Positions 37,086 through 45,476 of a stretch of DNA of 64,000 bases are shown here, one piece after another. The notes beneath the pieces were generated by a model that saw only the letters and a list, made by a program, of their open reading frames with translations, was not told where the DNA came from and searched no databases. The stretch's first letter is position 1; every line of letters starts with the position of its first letter. Origin of the DNA: an uncultured bacterium. Lineage in GTDB: Bacteria; Bacillota; Clostridia; Lachnospirales; Lachnospiraceae. The stretch covers positions 1-64,000 of the forward strand of contig CAJMQE010000009.1 of assembly GCA_905215405.1 (NCBI GenBank), read 5' to 3'. A program made the position numbers and the translations under genes.

Positions 37086-38514
37086 TTTCTTTCTTAAAGA
37101 TAGATTTCATTAAGAACAATCCAAGGCAAAGAACTGCTGCAATGACGCCAACTGGATATGCGATCTTGGTTCCAAGATTCAGACATTCTTTTGCGTAGAA
37201 GAAATACGTAATTGAGACTGCTGTCATGAATGTTGCAGGAATTGCTGTAATCCAGAAGCATTTCTTATTTTTGTAAAGATACATGGATGCTGCCCACAGT
37301 GCCAGCATAGCAAGTGTCTGATTTGACCAGCTGAAATATCTCCAGATAACGTTGTAATCCAACTGACTGATAACTGCGCCTGCAAGTAACAGTGGAACAC
37401 AGATGTACAGACGATTCTTATAACTCTTCTGATCAATCTTGAACCAGTCTGCAATAACAAGTCTTGCGGAACGGAAAGAAGTATCACCAGAAGTGATTGG
37501 GCATGCGATAACACCGATCATTGCAAGAATGATACCAATGCCACCCATTGTCTTGGAACATACATCATAAACGGTTGCTGCCTGACCTGATTTTGTCAGC
37601 ATATCTGTAAGACCTGTCATTAATCCACCAGTTTTTTCATAAACTGCGGCACCAGCTGCTGCCCAGATCAGAGCAATGATTCCTTCACCGACCATTGCAC
37701 CGTAGAAAACGACTCTTGTCTGTTTTTCACTCTTACAGCAACGAGCCATCAGAGGTGACTGTGTTGCATGGAATCCAGAAATGGCACCACAGGCTACTGT
37801 AATAAACATAACAGGCCAGATCGGTGTTTTATCTGGATGCAGACTATGTAATGAGATCTCAGGAATTGTATATCCATTTACAAATAAACCGATTGCAACA
37901 CCTAAAGCCATAACGATCAGACATACACCAAATACCGGATATATCTTACCGATGATCTTATCAATTGGAACAAATGTTGCAATGAAATAGTAGATCAGAA
38001 CAATTGTAAGCCAAAAATACTGATTTACCAGAATGCCGCTTCCACCACTCTTCCCAATCAACATGGAAATCAGGGATGCTGGTCCTACTGCAAATACAGT
38101 ACCGACCATAACAAGAAGAACGACACTGAACAATCTCATGACCTGTTTCATGAAGTTGCCAAGATAGATACCTGTGATTTCTGAAATGGAAGCACCATCG
38201 TGTCTCATGCTGATAAAACCGGATGAGAAGTCATGGACAGCACCACAGAAAATTGTACCAAAGGTGATCCATAAAAATACTGCTGTACCCCACTGGGCTC
38301 CGGCAAGTGCTCCGTAAATTGGTCCAAGTCCTGCAATATTGAGCAGCTGTACCAGATACAGTTTCCATGTCGGCATTACTACATAATCGACACCATCATT
38401 GATTCGGACTGCTGGTGTCTCTCTGTCATCAGGACCATAGATTTTTTCTATGACTTTACCATAAGTAAAGTATCCTGCGATCAGAATGATCAAGCACACA
38501 AAAAAAGATATCAT
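37066..38514 (-). CDS. cstA: CstA family carbon-starvation (pyruvate/peptide) transporter
   Basis: Multi-pass membrane protein of the CstA family; E. coli CstA and BtsT import pyruvate, and CstA also affects peptide use. N-terminus MISFFVCLIILIAGYFTYGKVIEKIYGPDDRETPA with the family PxxxxNDGVDYVVMPTWK that follows, then LLNIAGLGPIYGALAGAQWG. About 13 TM segments; 482 residues puts it in the shorter Gram-positive branch. Start 38514 has AGAAGGAGGAG upstream; 14 more codons are open without a site. A LytTR regulator and LytS kinase lie directly upstream in the same direction, the same partnership as BtsSR with BtsT, so pyruvate is the best substrate guess. Confidence 0.93.
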   Translation of the reverse strand: MISFFVCLIILIAGYFTYGKVIEKIYGPDDRETPAVRINDGVDYVVMPTWKLYLVQLLNIAGLGPIYGALAGAQWGTAVFLWITFGTIFCGAVHDFSSGFISMRHDGASISEITGIYLGNFMKQVMRLFSVVLLVMVGTVFAVGPASLISMLIGKSGGSGILVNQYFWLTIVLIYYFIATFVPIDKIIGKIYPVFGVCLIVMALGVAIGLFVNGYTIPEISLHSLHPDKTPIWPVMFITVACGAISGFHATQSPLMARCCKSEKQTRVVFYGAMVGEGIIALIWAAAGAAVYEKTGGLMTGLTDMLTKSGQAATVYDVCSKTMGGIGIILAMIGVIACPITSGDTSFRSARLVIADWFKIDQKSYKNRLYICVPLLLAGAVISQLDYNVIWRYFSWSNQTLAMLALWAASMYLYKNKKCFWITAIPATFMTAVSITYFFYAKECLNLGTKIAYPVGVIAAVLCLGLFLMKSIFKKENKASKE

Positions 38515-38552
38515 AATAACTCCTCCTTCTGGCTGTTCGCCATAAGTATTAT

Positions 38553-38580
38553 GCAAAATGCACTCTATTGTGTATTTTGC
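38553..38580. promoter_or_regulatory. Dyad in the cstA leader
   Basis: GCAAAAT-N14-ATTTTGC, perfect 7-bp arms, 40-65 bases before the cstA start and about 15-40 after the predicted transcript start. Either a regulator site or an RNA hairpin. Confidence 0.45.
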
Positions 38581-38599
38581 TTACTTTTATTATGATTTC

Positions 38600-38627
38600 A
38601 TTATAATCATTTATGTATTATATTCAA
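38600..38627 (-). promoter_or_regulatory. Promoter of cstA
   Basis: Minus-strand -35 TTGAAT (38627-38622), 16-base spacer, -10 TATAAT (38605-38600). It separates cstA transcription from the regulator genes upstream. Confidence 0.68.
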
Positions 38628-38695
38628 TAACTTATGTACCAAATGCGAAAATCCATGTATGAAGTGCTCGTATGAATGTATTTTTAGCAGTACAA

Positions 38696-39448
38696 TCAGA
38701 TTTCAAAATACTCTCTAATTTCTTTATACTGGTGTCGGCCTACCGGGATCACTTCATCCTCAGATTCTGACAGTTTACATGCATATCCATTATTGTAACT
38801 TGGAATCAGTTCCATAATATACTGTAGATTAACAAGAAAACTCTTATGTACCCTATAGAAATTATGGCTTTTCAGTTTTTCATCGTAATAATTCAGTGTC
38901 TGATTCTGGTAGAATACTTCATCCTGTGTATGAATTCGACATCCTCTGTTGTAAGACTCAATATATCGTATCGTATCGATCTCCACGATCCGAATGCTGC
39001 TGCCCGATGCAAGTATGATCTTATTCTGATTTGCTTCAAGTGTTCCGGCACTGCCAGCCACATCTCTTGTATCATGCTGCTCCTGACTGCGTAGATACCC
39101 CTGTACTTTTTTCAGACATTTTTCAATCCTGTCGAGTGAATATGGTTTCAACAGATAATCGACTGCTCCCAGTTCATAAGCTCTGACTGCGTACTCTTCA
39201 TATGCGGTCGCAAAGACCATTGCGACCTGTGGCTGTTTTTCGAGTATCAGCGAAGCAAGTGTAGTCCCATTCATATCACCCAGATGAATGTCTATAAACA
39301 CTGCATCCAGCTGTTCGCTCTCAAGCAATTCCAGCATTTTCGCACTGGAATTGGCCTCCCTGAATTCTGCCTCTGGCATTTTCTGACTCAGCAGATAGAT
39401 CAACTCACTTCTTGCTGGTCTTTCATCATCAACAATCCCTATCTTCAT
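38696..39448 (-). CDS. LytTR family response regulator
   Basis: Receiver domain at 1-120 with Asp7, Asp8, phospho-acceptor Asp53 (VFIDIHLGDMNG) and Lys in YLLKPYS near 103; LytTR DNA-binding domain at about 145-250 (IRYIESYNRGCRIHTQDE, FYRVHKSFLVNLQYI). Relatives are LytR, BtsR and YpdB. GGAGGAAGACAGG precedes the ATG. It follows its kinase by 37 bases and precedes cstA, its most likely target. Confidence 0.93.
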   Translation of the reverse strand: MKIGIVDDERPARSELIYLLSQKMPEAEFREANSSAKMLELLESEQLDAVFIDIHLGDMNGTTLASLILEKQPQVAMVFATAYEEYAVRAYELGAVDYLLKPYSLDRIEKCLKKVQGYLRSQEQHDTRDVAGSAGTLEANQNKIILASGSSIRIVEIDTIRYIESYNRGCRIHTQDEVFYQNQTLNYYDEKLKSHNFYRVHKSFLVNLQYIMELIPSYNNGYACKLSESEDEVIPVGRHQYKEIREYFEI

Positions 39449-39485
39449 CCTGTCTTCCTCCTTAATTTGAAACGTGTCTCTCGTG

Positions 39486-41258
39486 TTACTGCGGGATTTC
39501 CATTCTAACTACAGTTCCTTTTCCATCGCTCTGAATGGATAGTTTTGTATTTTCACCATAAATACTGATCAGACGCTCATTTACGTTCCATAGTCCGATG
39601 CCTTTATGTTTTTTCTCTCTTGTTCTTATTGATTCTTCGACCTGCTCTGGAAAACCAGGTCCGTTATCCCAGACTTCAAGACATACGTGCCTGTTCGCTC
39701 TCTTACTCTGTTTTCTTTTCCATGCGTGTGCTCTCTCCGAATATTCCTGTTCTTCTGAAAATACATGGATTTTTACAATACCATGTTCTCGCATCATCGC
39801 TCCATGTTTGACGGCATTTTCCACGATGGGCTGCAAAATCAGATTGGGGATAATATCAGGTCTGCAGTCTTCATCAATATCCATCTCCACCTGTAGTCTA
39901 TCTTCGAATCTTGCCTGCTCGATTTCCAGATAAGCACTAACATGCTGGATCTCATCCGACACTGATACCATACTGCTGACATCCTGTAGTGAATTTCTGA
40001 AATATGTGGTCAGTGCCATTAACAGTTCCCTAGCACGATCCGGTTTTTCCCTGCAAAAGCACGAAATGGTATTTAATGCATTGAACAGAAAATGTGGATT
40101 GATCTGTGACTGCAATGCCTGAAACTCGGCCTTACGCAATAACTTCTTCTGTCGCTCCAACTGAGCAATCGCAAGCTGTTTTGAGAACAGATTCGCAAGC
40201 CCGTTAATAAAGCTCAATTCTACCTGTGGGTAATATTCCCTTCTTCTGATAAACATAATAATACAGCCGCATACTTCATCGGCTATTGCAAGTGGTGCCG
40301 TTACCGCGACATTTTTTTCAAACAGATCTGCATATACAAGATCCTGACTCAGTTCCTGCCAGCCTGTTGTATCAAAATCCATTGCGTCCCAGATTCTTGC
40401 CATTCCACTCTTCAACGTACTTGAAATAATAAATGGCATCTTTTCGCCGCTATCCCATGTTCTTCCTGTAAATACACCACTTTTTCCAAGATAGCCGTCC
40501 TGATTTGCAATTGCAACGCCCTGGCACTTGTATTCCTTCATGATCAAATCGATCACTTTTTGATAATTTTCTGGTTCAGTCAGTGAGTTCTGTAAATATG
40601 GAAGAGATTTTTCTGCAATTTCGAATGCCAGAACCATTTTCCGAGACAACTGCTTATCCTGCTGCTTGTAAACATTTCTGAACACACTAAAGAACAGAAC
40701 CATACCGACTGCATTGAACAGGACCATTGGAAATGCGATTTCATTTACAATGGCTGCCACCTGATCATAAGGCTCGGAAACCAACAAAAGTATTCCCATA
40801 TGTAAAGTCTCACAAGCCGCCGTCAGCAAAAAAAGAAAGGAATTGTCATATCTTTTATTCTTTTTGGAAAAATAGAACCATACAGCAATCCCGATAAATG
40901 TCTCTGAAAATGTTGCAATACAACAGCCGACTGTTGTTATCCCCTGTGGTTCCATCCAGTATCTGTGCACAATTCCAATAGTAGCTGCCACGATTCCCGA
41001 TACCGGTCCGCCAAGAAGCGTTGCAGCCAGCGCCCCAATGACCCTGGAATTTAATACTGCTTTATTGATCTGAATTCCGATGTAATTGGAAAAGATACAG
41101 CAACACCCCATGATCACGCCAAAAAAGAGCTGTTCATAAAGCTTCAGACCTCCATCATGCAGAATGACCTTCTGAAAAAAAGGAATATTGACAAGTAACG
41201 TTGCCAGCATTACCAGCATACTGATATTATAGATGATATTTACAAATGTACTGTTCAT
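39486..41258 (-). CDS. LytS-type sensor histidine kinase
   Basis: Membrane sensor of the LytS/BtsS class. Residues 1-190 form a 5TM-Lyt sensor domain with six TM stretches; a GAF domain follows at about 225-370; the kinase core is of the His_kinase type with LQSQINPHFLFNALNTISC (phospho-acceptor His389) and a HATPase domain with LILQPIVENAVKHGA near 465, DNGPGFP and GIGLWNVNERL. BtsS, with this layout, senses external pyruvate. GGGGG stands nine bases before the ATG. Own promoter upstream. Confidence 0.93.
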   Translation of the reverse strand: MNSTFVNIIYNISMLVMLATLLVNIPFFQKVILHDGGLKLYEQLFFGVIMGCCCIFSNYIGIQINKAVLNSRVIGALAATLLGGPVSGIVAATIGIVHRYWMEPQGITTVGCCIATFSETFIGIAVWFYFSKKNKRYDNSFLFLLTAACETLHMGILLLVSEPYDQVAAIVNEIAFPMVLFNAVGMVLFFSVFRNVYKQQDKQLSRKMVLAFEIAEKSLPYLQNSLTEPENYQKVIDLIMKEYKCQGVAIANQDGYLGKSGVFTGRTWDSGEKMPFIISSTLKSGMARIWDAMDFDTTGWQELSQDLVYADLFEKNVAVTAPLAIADEVCGCIIMFIRRREYYPQVELSFINGLANLFSKQLAIAQLERQKKLLRKAEFQALQSQINPHFLFNALNTISCFCREKPDRARELLMALTTYFRNSLQDVSSMVSVSDEIQHVSAYLEIEQARFEDRLQVEMDIDEDCRPDIIPNLILQPIVENAVKHGAMMREHGIVKIHVFSEEQEYSERAHAWKRKQSKRANRHVCLEVWDNGPGFPEQVEESIRTREKKHKGIGLWNVNERLISIYGENTKLSIQSDGKGTVVRMEIPQ

Positions 41259-41297
41259 ATATCGTCCCCCTGTTTCTACTGTAACTCGTCTTTCTTC

Positions 41298-41326
41298 ATT
41301 ATAATATTCCAGAATTTACTTGTAAA
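41298..41326 (-). promoter_or_regulatory. Promoter of the kinase-regulator operon
   Basis: Minus-strand -35 TTTACA (41326-41321), 17-base spacer, -10 TATAAT (41303-41298). The -35 lies in a palindrome TTTACTTGTAAA (41315-41326). Confidence 0.68.
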
Positions 41327-41352
41327 GTTTCGTCAGATTTGGTCGGAGGAGA

Positions 41353-41382
41353 TTGACAATCGCACTCTCTTTTTTTTATAAT
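41353..41382 (+). promoter_or_regulatory. Near-consensus promoter of the CmpB gene
   Basis: TTGACA (41353-41358), 18-base spacer, TATAAT (41377-41382). Both hexamers are perfect. Transcription would start near 41389, 115 bases before the ATG. Confidence 0.85.
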
Positions 41383-41393
41383 CATGATATGAA

Positions 41394-41486
41394 CCGGATA
41401 GCCTGACATGACATACCTATGTAACTTTATGTTGCTTTGTCCCAAAAAGACTGCAACCTGTCACATTTTTAAGTGCAGAAATCCGG
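41394..41486 (+). other. Candidate structured 5' leader
   Basis: Nested perfect pairs enclose almost the whole leader: CCGGAT (41394) with ATCCGG (41481-41486); TGACA (41404) with TGTCA (41459); inside these ACAT/ATGT (41411-41422) and GTTGC..GCAAC (41431-41457) with an inner GTC/GAC. The outer stem ends eight bases before GGAGG of the next gene. No known riboswitch class was recognised. Confidence 0.4.
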
Positions 41487-41504
41487 AAACCCCTGGAGGA
41501 ATTT

Positions 41505-42278
41505 ATGTTTAAGTACAATCTGATTGAATGGTTACTATTTTTTTATTTTTACTGCTTTATTGGCTGGGTCTGGGAATCCTGCTATGTTTCTGCAAAGAAG
41601 CACAAATGGATCAATCGTGGTTTCATGCATGGACCTTTCCTTCCACTCTATGGATCTGGTGCAGTCACGATCCTGCTGATCACAATCCCTTTCCGCGGGA
41701 ACAACTGGATAATCTTTTTTGTTGGTATGATCGGTGCCACGATTCTGGAGTACTTTACTGGTGCAGCTATGGAAAAAATGTTCCATGTCCGCTATTGGGA
41801 CTATAGCAATCAGAAGCTTAATTTAAATGGTCATATCTGTGTGACTTCATCCATTGCATGGGGCGTTCTGTCTGTACTTCTTGTCAGTTATGCTCACAAA
41901 CCTGTCGAACGACTCTTTCTACAGCTGCCTGCGCTTGGTGCACAGATCATTACTTTTGTGCTAACTATTTACATTGCGATCGATCTGACACAGTCCTTTA
42001 ATGAAGCTATGGATCTGAAGGCAATTCTTAAGAATCTGACCGAAAGCAAAGATGATGAGATTCGCCGACTGCAGAAACGATTAGAGGTCGTCAGTGCATT
42101 TTTTGATGATGATACCCGTAATTTTAAAGAGAAAATTGAACAGACTATTAAGAAGAAAGAATACATCAGATCTCTTCGTCTGCTTCGAAGAAATCCTGGC
42201 GCAACATCTGCTAAGTACAAAGCAGCACTTGATGCAGTAAAGAAAAGCATTCCCCTGCGTAATACAAAGAACAAGTAA
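41505..42278 (+). CDS. CmpB-like putative ABC transporter permease (PF06541 type)
   Basis: Membrane protein of the family annotated as putative ABC transporter type IV, CmpB. Five TM segments in the first 165 residues, with the family mark FIGWVWESCYVSAKKHKWINRGFM near 18-42 and EYFTGAAMEKMFHVRYWDYS near 80-100. The last 90 residues are a charged helical tail (ESKDDEIRRLQKRLEVV..) without TM. GGAGGAATTT precedes the ATG. The family's function is not established, and no ATPase gene accompanies it. A strong promoter and a folded leader precede it; the DUF2974 gene follows after 50 bases. Confidence 0.82.
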   Translation: MFKYNLIEWLLFFYFYCFIGWVWESCYVSAKKHKWINRGFMHGPFLPLYGSGAVTILLITIPFRGNNWIIFFVGMIGATILEYFTGAAMEKMFHVRYWDYSNQKLNLNGHICVTSSIAWGVLSVLLVSYAHKPVERLFLQLPALGAQIITFVLTIYIAIDLTQSFNEAMDLKAILKNLTESKDDEIRRLQKRLEVVSAFFDDDTRNFKEKIEQTIKKKEYIRSLRLLRRNPGATSAKYKAALDAVKKSIPLRNTKNK

Positions 42279-42328
42279 TAGTAATACTATCATTATTATT
42301 CGTCGTGCAGACTGGAAAGGAGGCTCCA

Positions 42329-43456
42329 ATGGGAAATATAACAGACTATATAAAATGGCGTGGCGATCTGACTTTTCGCCAGAGTCCGTTCAACGATGTT
42401 GACAACCTGATCTTAAGTGAGCTTTCCTATGTTCTGCTGGATGGAATCGTTCCTGGTATCCTCTCAGATGATTCGATCACCCTTGAAAAGGCATCGGAGA
42501 TTTTCTTCAAATTATTCGAGGAACGTAAGCTTTTGACCGAACGGACTTTTACCAGTGATGCCCCGTTTATTATGAAGGAAATGGCCATGACAGAACGGTA
42601 TAGAGGCATCCGCCTTTCTCACTATAGTAATGTAATTGTTGAACATCAGGAAAAGCAGTTTGCCGCATTTCATGCTTCGCTTGGAGACGGTACGACCTAT
42701 GTCGCATTTCGTGGAACGGATGATACCATTGTTGGATGGAAAGAAGATTTTAATATGAGTTTTCTTTCTCCTGTTCCATCACAGATCGAAGCCATGAAAT
42801 ATCTCAATTCTACAATTTCCTTCTTTCATGGGAAACTTCGCCTGGGTGGACATTCCAAAGGCGGAAATCTGGCCATCTATGCAGCTGTCAAATGCAATCC
42901 AGGTGTAAAAAGAAAGATTATTGATGTCTATAACAATGATGGTCCCGGATTTGATAAAGAAATGATATCCAGTCCCGAATACCAGCAGATGCTGCCAAAG
43001 ATCAAGACGATCGTACCGGAAGCATCGATCATCGGTATGTTGCTGGAACATGAAGAGAATTATATGATCGTAAAAAGTTCTCAGACTGGAATTATGCAGC
43101 ATGATGCCAATTCATGGCAGGTGATCGGTGATCACTTTATCACCGCATCAGAGCTGTCCCGAGAAAGTCAGGTCCTGAATAAAGCCCTGAACACATGGAT
43201 TGGACAGCTCAACAAGAAAGAGCGCGAAGATTTCGTCAACACACTATTCTCCATAATCGGCCAGACCGGTGCACTGACTCTCTCTGACCTGAATACAGAC
43301 AGGATCAAAGCTGCTGCGATCATGATTCGCTCCTTCACATCTCTGGACTCAGCTACCCGTAATATGATGCTTCGTACACTGCGTTCGCTTGGTGGTGCTT
43401 ATAATATTACAAAGAAAAAATCGAATCTTATCAAATCAAAAAAAGAGCTGAAATAG
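42329..43456 (+). CDS. DUF2974 (Mbeg1-like) alpha/beta hydrolase
   Basis: Lipase-like alpha/beta hydrolase, 375 residues. Marks: FAAFHASLGDGTTYVAFRGTDDT near 112-135 (oxyanion region of class 3 lipases) and the nucleophile elbow LRLGGHSKGGNLA near 178 with Ser in GHSKGG. No signal peptide or TM segment. The ATG at 42329 follows AAAGGAGG; eight more codons are open upstream but are not used. Co-directional with the CmpB-like gene, so a membrane-lipid role is possible. Substrate unknown. Confidence 0.85.
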   Translation: MGNITDYIKWRGDLTFRQSPFNDVDNLILSELSYVLLDGIVPGILSDDSITLEKASEIFFKLFEERKLLTERTFTSDAPFIMKEMAMTERYRGIRLSHYSNVIVEHQEKQFAAFHASLGDGTTYVAFRGTDDTIVGWKEDFNMSFLSPVPSQIEAMKYLNSTISFFHGKLRLGGHSKGGNLAIYAAVKCNPGVKRKIIDVYNNDGPGFDKEMISSPEYQQMLPKIKTIVPEASIIGMLLEHEENYMIVKSSQTGIMQHDANSWQVIGDHFITASELSRESQVLNKALNTWIGQLNKKEREDFVNTLFSIIGQTGALTLSDLNTDRIKAAAIMIRSFTSLDSATRNMMLRTLRSLGGAYNITKKKSNLIKSKKELK

Positions 43457-43639
43457 ATTGAACTGATAATCCCAGCCACATCTTATTTCTGCTCTTTTTA
43501 TTTTTATCAAATGCAATTACAGTTTCTGTACATCACACGCTATACTATGCTACGCTTTTTTATCTTCACATTATTTTACTGCAAGTCTTTTACTTATCAA
43601 TACGATTCATATTTTAACGTTCCTTTACCGTGCATTTCT

Positions 43640-43760
43640 TTTACATCTCTGTACATCCTTTTACTTTACTGTACAATGTTCAACATTACTATACGTTCTT
43701 TTACTTCTCTGTACAATGTTCAGCATTACCATACGTTCCATTTACTTCTCTGTTCATTCT
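43640..43760. repeat. 40-bp degenerate tandem repeat
   Basis: Two good copies of a 28-base block (GTACAATGTTCA..CATACGTTC, at 43671 and 43711) with weaker copies on each side, period 40. It fills the gap between the convergent DUF2974 and GT-C-like genes. The rest of 43457-43765 is AT-rich and empty. Confidence 0.75.
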
Positions 43761-43765
43761 TTACT

Positions 43766-45331
43766 TTATTCTATATTCTTCAATTTCTTTTCAAAATATC
43801 TATGCATGAGACGTTTGCTAAAGCCAAGGATTTCCGTAAAGCCACCCGCTGCATATGGCACTGCCAGGATGAAATACTGAATGATATATTGGGATTTCGC
43901 CTCCCAGAATGTATGGAACAGAAATCCACCGATTATGATCATTCCCAGAACCATCTGGTACGCATTGAGCTGCTTTTTCCGGCACCACACAAAAACTGCT
44001 GCACATACCCAGACCGCAGACTGATAGAAATTCATGCATCCTACAATTACATTATGCCAGAAACCTACATAAATACTGCTGACAAATGGTGAGACCTCCT
44101 TCGTATGGTTGGACGAGCAGTTACTCTCCCAGATCGACATATAAGTTGGTTCAGTCCATTGGAAAGCGATCTTTGAACTGAAAAATGAGATTGCTTCTCC
44201 TTTATGTTCCATAAAATATTCTATACGCTCTTTTATATTTTCCCTGCCAGCCTCTTCTGTCGCTTTTTCATCATAATTATATGCCTTATACGTATCGACA
44301 GTATAAGCATTGTAGGAACCTTTTCCGAACCAGCCATCCTGTAGGCCCATCGCCACCCACATGACCTTTGGCACCCCTTCATTGACTTGAAAGCCACTTC
44401 GCTGTTCGTAAAATGAAAATAAGAGTGTCATACTGAGCATGTAGGATGAAATCATAATCGCTGCAAAGCAGATACTAATGATACTTCTGGTCTTAAAGAA
44501 ATCAACAGCCAGCAATAATACCATTGCCATAAGGATAATGGAATAGTTATTTTTGAGAATTGTACCAATCACAACACATATAACCGCAAGGATCAAATCC
44601 CTGATCTTTCGGTTTGCAAAAAATTTCAATTCAAACATCATGGCAAGACAGACAAAAGCAAGTCCGATCAGATTACCATAGACATACGTACAGTAGAAGA
44701 CTGCTGCCAGACAGCCAAAGTAGAAAATAATGGTCAAATTGGATATCTTGGTACTTTTCTTAAATAACAGCCTTGCAATCCTATAGCAGGCATAAAAAAC
44801 GACTATGACCGCAAATACATTAAGCACCTCAATGCTCATATAATTAGTAGACCCAGTTACCCGGTATACAAGTTCCACAAGTGCTATGATTCCTAGCTGA
44901 TACGGATATTTATAGAGATAATTTCCAATCCCCAGTGAACTGTAGTTCCCAGATATAAATTCTGCTGGTATCTTGGCAACAAAAGCACGGTCCGCAACCG
45001 GATAATTACAGGATGCAAAGACCCAGCATACGCCAAGTATGATCGTATAGACTCCAAGAATAGCAAGCAGCTTTTTCGGTGATGCCTTCTCGATTGCCTG
45101 CTTTTTATCTGCCATCATGAACACTAAAATAGTAATCACTGATAGTACCACGAACAACGCTATATTATCCAGTCGGAACTTCGGTTTTTCCGCATATGTC
45201 GCATCAAAATAAGTACTCATGAGCAGATTCATTACTGCCAATATACTAAATAGAACAAGTGACAGAGCCACCAGTACTTTCCCTGATATCTGATATAGTC
45301 CATCACAAATATTTTTAATTCTGTCCTTCAT
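43766..45331 (-). CDS. GT-C-like membrane glycosyltransferase
   Basis: Multi-pass protein of 521 residues with 11-13 TM segments. The first outside loop is long, and the next has NYPVADRAFVAKIPAEF near 108-124 followed by YKYPYQLG, the pattern of GT39/PMT-like GT-C enzymes that use polyprenyl-phosphate sugars; Asp in this loop is the expected catalytic residue. The C-terminal loop EAKSQYIIQYFILAVPYAAGG is also typical. Start 45331 has TTTGGAGAA upstream; a TTG four codons earlier lies in the ribosome site itself. Last gene of the glycan locus, after a small hairpin. Likely adds a lipid-carried sugar to the glycan outside the cell. A polymerase (Wzy) role is an alternative. Confidence 0.75.
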   Translation of the reverse strand: MKDRIKNICDGLYQISGKVLVALSLVLFSILAVMNLLMSTYFDATYAEKPKFRLDNIALFVVLSVITILVFMMADKKQAIEKASPKKLLAILGVYTIILGVCWVFASCNYPVADRAFVAKIPAEFISGNYSSLGIGNYLYKYPYQLGIIALVELVYRVTGSTNYMSIEVLNVFAVIVVFYACYRIARLLFKKSTKISNLTIIFYFGCLAAVFYCTYVYGNLIGLAFVCLAMMFELKFFANRKIRDLILAVICVVIGTILKNNYSIILMAMVLLLAVDFFKTRSIISICFAAIMISSYMLSMTLLFSFYEQRSGFQVNEGVPKVMWVAMGLQDGWFGKGSYNAYTVDTYKAYNYDEKATEEAGRENIKERIEYFMEHKGEAISFFSSKIAFQWTEPTYMSIWESNCSSNHTKEVSPFVSSIYVGFWHNVIVGCMNFYQSAVWVCAAVFVWCRKKQLNAYQMVLGMIIIGGFLFHTFWEAKSQYIIQYFILAVPYAAGGFTEILGFSKRLMHRYFEKKLKNIE

Positions 45332-45375
45332 ATAATTCTCCAAATATTTTATTTACTCCCCCATATTACAATACA

Positions 45376-45404
45376 ACCCCAGTAAACAGCTGTTTATCCG
45401 GGGT
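45376..45404 (-). other. Intercistronic hairpin
   Basis: ACCCC..GGGGT with inner TAAACAG/CTGTTTA. A weak U-tract follows, so it may be a partial terminator between the mannose-phosphate gene and the GT-C gene. Confidence 0.5.
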
Positions 45405-45476
45405 CGTATGGTGTATTACCTTCTATATATGTGTCTGCAGACCTGTATCAATGATCCTATCCCTGTTACAGTGGCA

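Noticed and set aside
41394..41486. Assignment of the CmpB leader to a known riboswitch class
   Set aside because: Conserved cores of the classes I know (SAM, cobalamin, TPP, c-di-GMP, guanidine, NiCo and others) are not recognisable; only the base pairing is supported.
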